Source: Pseudomonas sp. DY-1 (GTDB taxonomy: Bacteria; Pseudomonadota; Gammaproteobacteria; Pseudomonadales; Pseudomonadaceae). From it: a DNA stretch of 64,000 bases. The notes beneath the pieces are model-generated. The model was not told the origin of the DNA. It ran no database searches and saw only the letters and a list, made by a program, of their open reading frames with translations. The position numbers were made by a program, and so were the translations under genes. Below, one piece after another: positions 60,244 through 64,000 of the stretch. The stretch lies in contig NZ_CP032616.1 of NCBI RefSeq assembly GCF_003626975.1, forward strand, positions 4,750,001-4,814,000, written 5' to 3'. Positions within the stretch are counted from its first letter, which is position 1. Each line of letters starts with the position of its first letter.

Positions 60244-61638
60244 ATGAACGAAATCACTGTCCCGGAACAGTTCGACCTGCAAACCGCTGCTCTCAAGGTG
60301 CCGCCGCACTCCATCGAGGCCGAGCAGGCCGTCCTCGGGGGCCTGATGCTGGACAACAATGCCTGGGAGCGTGTGCTCGACCAGGTGTCCGACGGCGACT
60401 TCTATCGCCATGATCATCGGCTGATCTTCCGCGCCATCTTCAAGCTGGCCGAACGCAACATGCCGTTCGACGTGGTCACCCTGTCCGAACAGCTGGACAA
60501 GGAAGGCCAACTGTCACAGGTCGGCGGCCTGGCCTACCTCGGCGAACTGGCGAAGAACACCCCGTCCGTGGCCAACATCAAGGCCTATGCCCAGATCATT
60601 CGCGAGCGCGCCACCCTGCGCCAGCTGATCGGCATCAGCACGGACATCGCCGATAGCGCCTATTCGCCTCAGGGGCGGACCGGCGAAGAGATCCTCGACG
60701 AAGCCGAGCGGCTGATCTTCCAGATCGCCGAAGCGCGGCCCAAGACCGGCGGCCCGGTGGGCATCAATGACATCCTGGTCAAGGCCATCGACCGCATCGA
60801 CGAGCTGTTCAACAACGGCGATGCCATCACCGGCCTGTCCACCGGTTTCAATGACCTGGACAATCTGACCAGCGGCCTGCAACCGGCCGACATGATCATC
60901 GTCGCCGGCCGTCCATCCATGGGTAAGACGACTTTCGCGATGAACCTGGTGGAAAACGCCCTGATGCGCAGTGACAAGGCGATCCTGGTGTATTCGCTGG
61001 AGATGCCCTCCGAATCCATCGTGATTCGTATGCTCGCGTCGCTCGGGCGCATCGACCAGACCAAAGTCCGTGCCGGCCGCCTGGACGATGACGATTGGCC
61101 GCGCCTGACTTCCGCAGTCAACCTGCTCAATGATCGCAAGCTGTTCATTGATGACACCGCCGGCATCTCGCCCTCCGAGATGCGCGCCCGTACCCGCCGT
61201 CTGGCACGCGAGCACGGCGAGATTGGCCTGATCATGGTCGACTACTTGCAGCTGATGCAGATTCCCGGTTCCAGTGGCGACAGCCGGGTGAACGAGATCT
61301 CCGAGATATCGCGCTCGCTCAAGGCTCTGGCCAAGGAGTTCAACTGTCCGGTGATCGCCTTGTCCCAGCTGAACCGGGGTCTTGAACAGCGTCCGAACAA
61401 ACGCCCGATCAACTCCGACCTTCGCGAATCCGGTGCGATCGAGCAGGACGCCGACATCATCCTGTTCGTGTACCGGGATGAGGTGTACCACCCCGAGACC
61501 GAGTTCAAGGGGGTGGCCGAAATCATCATCGGCAAACAGCGTAACGGCCCGCTGGGTACCGCGCGACTGGCTTTCCTCGGCAAGTATTCTCGCTTCGAGA
61601 ACCTCGCGCCGGGGGCCTATCAGTTCGAAGACGAATAA
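60244..61638 (+). CDS. dnaB: Replicative DNA helicase DnaB
   Basis: DnaB is the hexameric 5'-3' helicase at the replication fork. The 464-residue protein has an N-terminal DnaG-interaction domain (about 10-120, PPHSIEAEQAVLGGLMLD) and a RecA-like helicase domain. It contains Walker A GRPSMGKTTFAMN near residue 222, Walker B LIMVDYLQLM near residue 330 and the arginine-finger region SDLRESGAIEQDAD. No intein interrupts the usual insertion sites. The ATG at 60244 is preferred over an upstream in-frame ATG at 60205 that lies in the hairpin. Confidence 0.98.
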   Translation: MNEITVPEQFDLQTAALKVPPHSIEAEQAVLGGLMLDNNAWERVLDQVSDGDFYRHDHRLIFRAIFKLAERNMPFDVVTLSEQLDKEGQLSQVGGLAYLGELAKNTPSVANIKAYAQIIRERATLRQLIGISTDIADSAYSPQGRTGEEILDEAERLIFQIAEARPKTGGPVGINDILVKAIDRIDELFNNGDAITGLSTGFNDLDNLTSGLQPADMIIVAGRPSMGKTTFAMNLVENALMRSDKAILVYSLEMPSESIVIRMLASLGRIDQTKVRAGRLDDDDWPRLTSAVNLLNDRKLFIDDTAGISPSEMRARTRRLAREHGEIGLIMVDYLQLMQIPGSSGDSRVNEISEISRSLKALAKEFNCPVIALSQLNRGLEQRPNKRPINSDLRESGAIEQDADIILFVYRDEVYHPETEFKGVAEIIIGKQRNGPLGTARLAFLGKYSRFENLAPGAYQFEDE

Positions 61639-61656
61639 GCTGCAGGTCAATGAATG

Positions 61657-61690
61657 CGGGCGCCCAGGCGGTATGATGGGCGCCCGTTTT
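61657..61690 (+). terminator. Intrinsic terminator after dnaB
   Basis: CGGGCGCCC (61657-61665) and GGGCGCCCG (61678-61686) are followed by TTTT, with a 12-nt loop. It lies just before the alr start. Confidence 0.75.
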
Positions 61691-61709
61691 CGTTCATGAG
61701 CCCGTCTCA

Positions 61710-62786
61710 ATGCGCCCGCTGATCGCTGCCATCGACCTTTCCGCCATTCGCCACAACTACTCCATTGCCAAGCGCTGTGCCCCAGGGCGGCAGGCCTTTG
61801 CGGTGGTCAAGGCGAATGCCTACGGCCATGGCGTGCGTGAAGTGGTCGCGAGCCTGCGCGGTGAAGCCGATGGCTTTGCTGTTGCCTGCCTGGAAGAAGC
61901 CGCCGAAGTGCGCGCCCTCGACGACGAAGCGCGGGTGCTGTTGCTGGAGGGCTGCTTCGAGCGGGCCGAGTATCACCTCGCCGCCCAGCTCGGGCTGGAC
62001 ATAGTTGTGCAAGGTCCCGAGCAGGCCGAGGCATTGCTCGCCGCCGCAATCGGGCGGTCGCTGAATGTCTGGCTGAAGCTGGACTCCGGCATGCACCGCC
62101 TGGGGTTCACCCCGGACGCGCTGCGTCACTGGCACGCTCGCCTGCGTGCTGCCGCCCAAGTGGCGGAGCTCAACCTGATCAGCCATTTCGCCTGCGCCGA
62201 CCTGCGTGGCCATTCGCTCAACGAGGTTCAGCTGGAAGCCTTCCACGACCTGTTCGAGCTCGACTTCGACCAGCGCAGCCTGGCCAACTCTGCTGCGATC
62301 CTGACCATGCCCGCCTCCCATATGGACTGGCTGCGTCCCGGCATCATGCTCTACGGCGCCACGCCGCTGTCGGACCTCAGCGCCACCGAACTGGGCTTGA
62401 AACCTGCCATGAGCCTTAGCGCCCAGCTGATTGCCGTCCGTGAGATAGCTGTCGGGGAAACCGTGGGCTATGGCGCGACCTGGGAAGCTACCCGACCGTC
62501 GCGCATTGGCACCGTCAGCTGCGGCTATGCCGACGGTTATCCGCGTCACGCGCCTAGCGGCACGCCGGTGGTGGTCAATGGCCGTCGCGTGCCTCTGGTA
62601 GGGCGGGTGTCCATGGACATGCTGGCGGTGGATCTCAGCGAGTTGCCGGATGCACGTGTCGGTGACTCGGTGGAACTCTGGGGCGCGCAACTCTCGGTGG
62701 ATGAGCTAGCCCAGGCCTGCGGCACCATCGGTTACGAGCTGCTGACCAAGGTCACCGCGCGCGTGCCGCGTCGTTACCTGGCCTGA
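61710..62786 (+). CDS. alr: Alanine racemase
   Basis: Alr is the PLP enzyme interconverting L- and D-alanine for peptidoglycan. The 358-residue protein has the PLP lysine in VVKANAYGHG (Lys34), PGIMLYGATPL and the C-terminal catalytic loop CGYADGYPRHAPSG. The start MRPLIAAIDLSAIRHN matches the family. Pseudomonas often carries a second, catabolic racemase, DadX; the dnaB-side position indicates the biosynthetic one. A REP-like repeat follows its stop. Confidence 0.96.
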   Translation: MRPLIAAIDLSAIRHNYSIAKRCAPGRQAFAVVKANAYGHGVREVVASLRGEADGFAVACLEEAAEVRALDDEARVLLLEGCFERAEYHLAAQLGLDIVVQGPEQAEALLAAAIGRSLNVWLKLDSGMHRLGFTPDALRHWHARLRAAAQVAELNLISHFACADLRGHSLNEVQLEAFHDLFELDFDQRSLANSAAILTMPASHMDWLRPGIMLYGATPLSDLSATELGLKPAMSLSAQLIAVREIAVGETVGYGATWEATRPSRIGTVSCGYADGYPRHAPSGTPVVVNGRRVPLVGRVSMDMLAVDLSELPDARVGDSVELWGAQLSVDELAQACGTIGYELLTKVTARVPRRYLA

Positions 62787-62798
62787 TCCCGCAATTTT

Positions 62799-62884
62799 GC
62801 AGGAGTGAATCCATTCGTGAAGGGCGGCGTGCCGCCCTGGTTGGTGCCTTGCTCGCGAAGCAGCCGCGAGGCGGTTCCGCTACA
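62799..62884. repeat. REP-like repeat, copy 3
   Basis: GCAGGAGTGAATCCATTCG (62799-62817) is related to the start of copies 1 and 2. It is followed by the hairpin GGGCGGC-GT-GCCGCCC (62822-62837) and ends in GCGGTTCCGCTACAG. The right end overlaps the stop of the diguanylate cyclase gene. Confidence 0.6.
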
Positions 62885-64000
62885 GCAATCCGCTGGGCGT
62901 CTTCAGTACATCCAGTTGCAGGCTCGTCTCACGGGACAACTCGCCATCTTCGCCGAACAGCACCATGCCTGAGCGGCCACGTGCCTTGACCTTGTACAGC
63001 GCCTGGTCAGCCGTCTGGTAGAGCCCAGCGAAATTCCTCGCATGCTGCGGGTAGAGCGCGATGCCGATACTGATGCTCACCGAAAGCTTTTCGGCGCCGT
63101 AGCACATCGGCGCTGCGAGCTCCTCCAGCAGGCGCTGGGCCAGTTTGCAGGCCTCGGCCTCGGCATCCGGCCCGCCGATCAGCACGGCGAACTCGTCACC
63201 GCCCAGGCGCGCTACCGCATCTCCGCCGCGGACGTGCTCGCGCAGGCGCCGACCGATGGTGCGTAGCATCTCGTCGCCGGCGTCATGACCGAATCGGTCA
63301 TTGATGGGTTTGAAGTGGTCCAGGTCGATCAGCATCAGAGCGAGTTGCTCATCATGGCGCTTGGCGTTGGCCAGCGCCGACTCGGTGCGCTCGATCAGGT
63401 AGCGGCGGTTTGGCAGGTCGGTCAGGGCATCGTGGAAGGCGGCATGTTCAAGGGCGCGTTCACGCTCGCTGAGGCGCTGGTTGGCGGCCGCCAGCTCTGC
63501 GGTGCGCGTAGTGACCGCTGCCTGCAGTTCATCGGCGCTGGCCTGCATTTGCGCGAGGCGTGCGGCTTTCTCGCGATCGGCCTGTTCGAGGGCTGCGGCG
63601 CGCTCTTGCTTGAGCATCTGGATGCGGTAGGCCAGGGCGAAGGAGAACAGGATCGACTCGGCCGCAACGGCAACCGGGAACATGTAGGCGGTGAAGTTGA
63701 TCGGCTGGATCAGGCCGGCGGCGCGCATGACTAGCACGGCGGTGCTGATCAGCACGGTGCCATAGCCGACCAGGTAGAAGCGCGCTGGAATGAAGCCCTG
63801 GCGCCAGCGGACCACTGCGCTGATCAGCGCAGTGGGCACGGTCACGATGGGCGTGATGGCGATCAGCAGGGCGCCCTCGGCGCGGTAGCCGAAGACATTG
63901 ATCAGGATGGCGAGCGCGTAGAGCACGCAGGCCACGTTGAACAGGCGATCGGCCCACCGCAGGCCGCGGCGGGTATAGAGCAGCTCCTGGGTGAACCGCA
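62880..64000 (-). CDS. nicD: Diguanylate cyclase with 7TM-DISM sensor (NicD-like), C-terminal part
   Basis: About 373 residues are visible; the N-terminus lies beyond the right edge. The visible part holds the last several transmembrane helices of a 7TMR-DISM module (from ELLYTRRGLRWADRLFN on), a coiled coil rich in Ala/Glu/Arg (about 130 residues before the catalytic domain), and a GGDEF domain. The active site is intact (RLGGDEFAVLIGG) and an RXXD inhibitory site lies exactly five residues ahead (RGGD), so product inhibition is expected. Other motifs are FHDALTDLPNRR and DLDHFKPINDRFGHDAGD. Position next to alr matches P. aeruginosa NicD (PA4929), a cyclase for glutamate-induced dispersion. 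Confidence 0.87.
   Translation of the reverse strand, partial: RFTQELLYTRRGLRWADRLFNVACVLYALAILINVFGYRAEGALLIAITPIVTVPTALISAVVRWRQGFIPARFYLVGYGTVLISTAVLVMRAAGLIQPINFTAYMFPVAVAAESILFSFALAYRIQMLKQERAAALEQADREKAARLAQMQASADELQAAVTTRTAELAAANQRLSERERALEHAAFHDALTDLPNRRYLIERTESALANAKRHDEQLALMLIDLDHFKPINDRFGHDAGDEMLRTIGRRLREHVRGGDAVARLGGDEFAVLIGGPDAEAEACKLAQRLLEELAAPMCYGAEKLSVSISIGIALYPQHARNFAGLYQTADQALYKVKARGRSGMVLFGEDGELSRETSLQLDVLKTPSGLL

Noticed and set aside
60244..61638. An intein in dnaB
   Set aside because: The helicase motifs are continuous and the 464-residue length is normal.

Overview
The window is a stretch of Pseudomonas chromosome (high GC). Gene order from waaA through thiC, parE/parC, serB, fimX, motAB, orn, mutL-miaA-hfq-hflX-hflKC, purA, rnr-rlmB, rpsF-rpsR-rplI-dnaB-alr to a NicD-type cyclase follows, from memory, the PA4929-PA4991 region of P. 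aeruginosa. Protein differences, a chemoreceptor gene next to purA and REP-type repeats unlike those I associate with P. aeruginosa point to another Pseudomonas sensu lato species. No phage, insertion sequence, CRISPR array or plasmid gene is visible. Both ends cut through genes.

Layout. 1-3.4 kb: partial FAD oxidoreductase, an EmrE-type drug exporter with a divergent LysR regulator that share a palindromic operator, and the Kdo transferase WaaA. 3.5-7.4 kb: an accessory locus of an Old-Yellow-Enzyme/FAD oxidoreductase, an XRE-cupin regulator and a divergent orphan polyamine-type binding protein. 7.5-12.7 kb: a TolC-family outer membrane protein and the thiamine genes thiC (TPP riboswitch) and cytX. 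13.5-22 kb: nudF-yqiB-cpdA-yqiA-parE-(two small envelope proteins)-parC, mostly with overlapping or near-overlapping starts. 22-31.4 kb: a PqiC-type lipoprotein, a DUF457 membrane hydrolase, an AhpA/YtjB-type protein divergent from serB, fimX with a PilZ-type partner, and psd. 31.4-37.6 kb: rhdA, an HDOD protein, motA-motB behind a sigma28-like promoter, rsgA and orn. 37.6-48.8 kb: queG divergent from the long nnr-tsaE-amiB-mutL-miaA-hfq-hflX-hflK-hflC series. 48.9-53.8 kb: DUF2065, hisZ, purA and a chemoreceptor. 53.8-54.3 kb: two identical tRNA-Leu(CAG) genes with their own promoter and terminator. 54.4-64 kb: rnr-rlmB, the rpsF-rpsR-DUF2232-rplI ribosomal operon with a probable S6:S18-binding leader, dnaB, alr and a truncated diguanylate cyclase.

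The genes serve core functions: translation and tRNA modification, DNA replication and repair, RNA turnover, envelope building and motility. Several belong to second-messenger signalling: CpdA for cAMP, FimX/PilZ and NicD for c-di-GMP. I see no complete undescribed system. The best leads are the 3.5-7.4 kb oxidoreductase/regulator/binding-protein locus of unknown substrate and the degenerate nucleotide-cyclase-like domain on the AhpA/YtjB-type protein beside serB. The RNA elements (TPP riboswitch, rpsF leader, rplI-dnaB hairpin) and the REPIN-like repeats are also worth checking.
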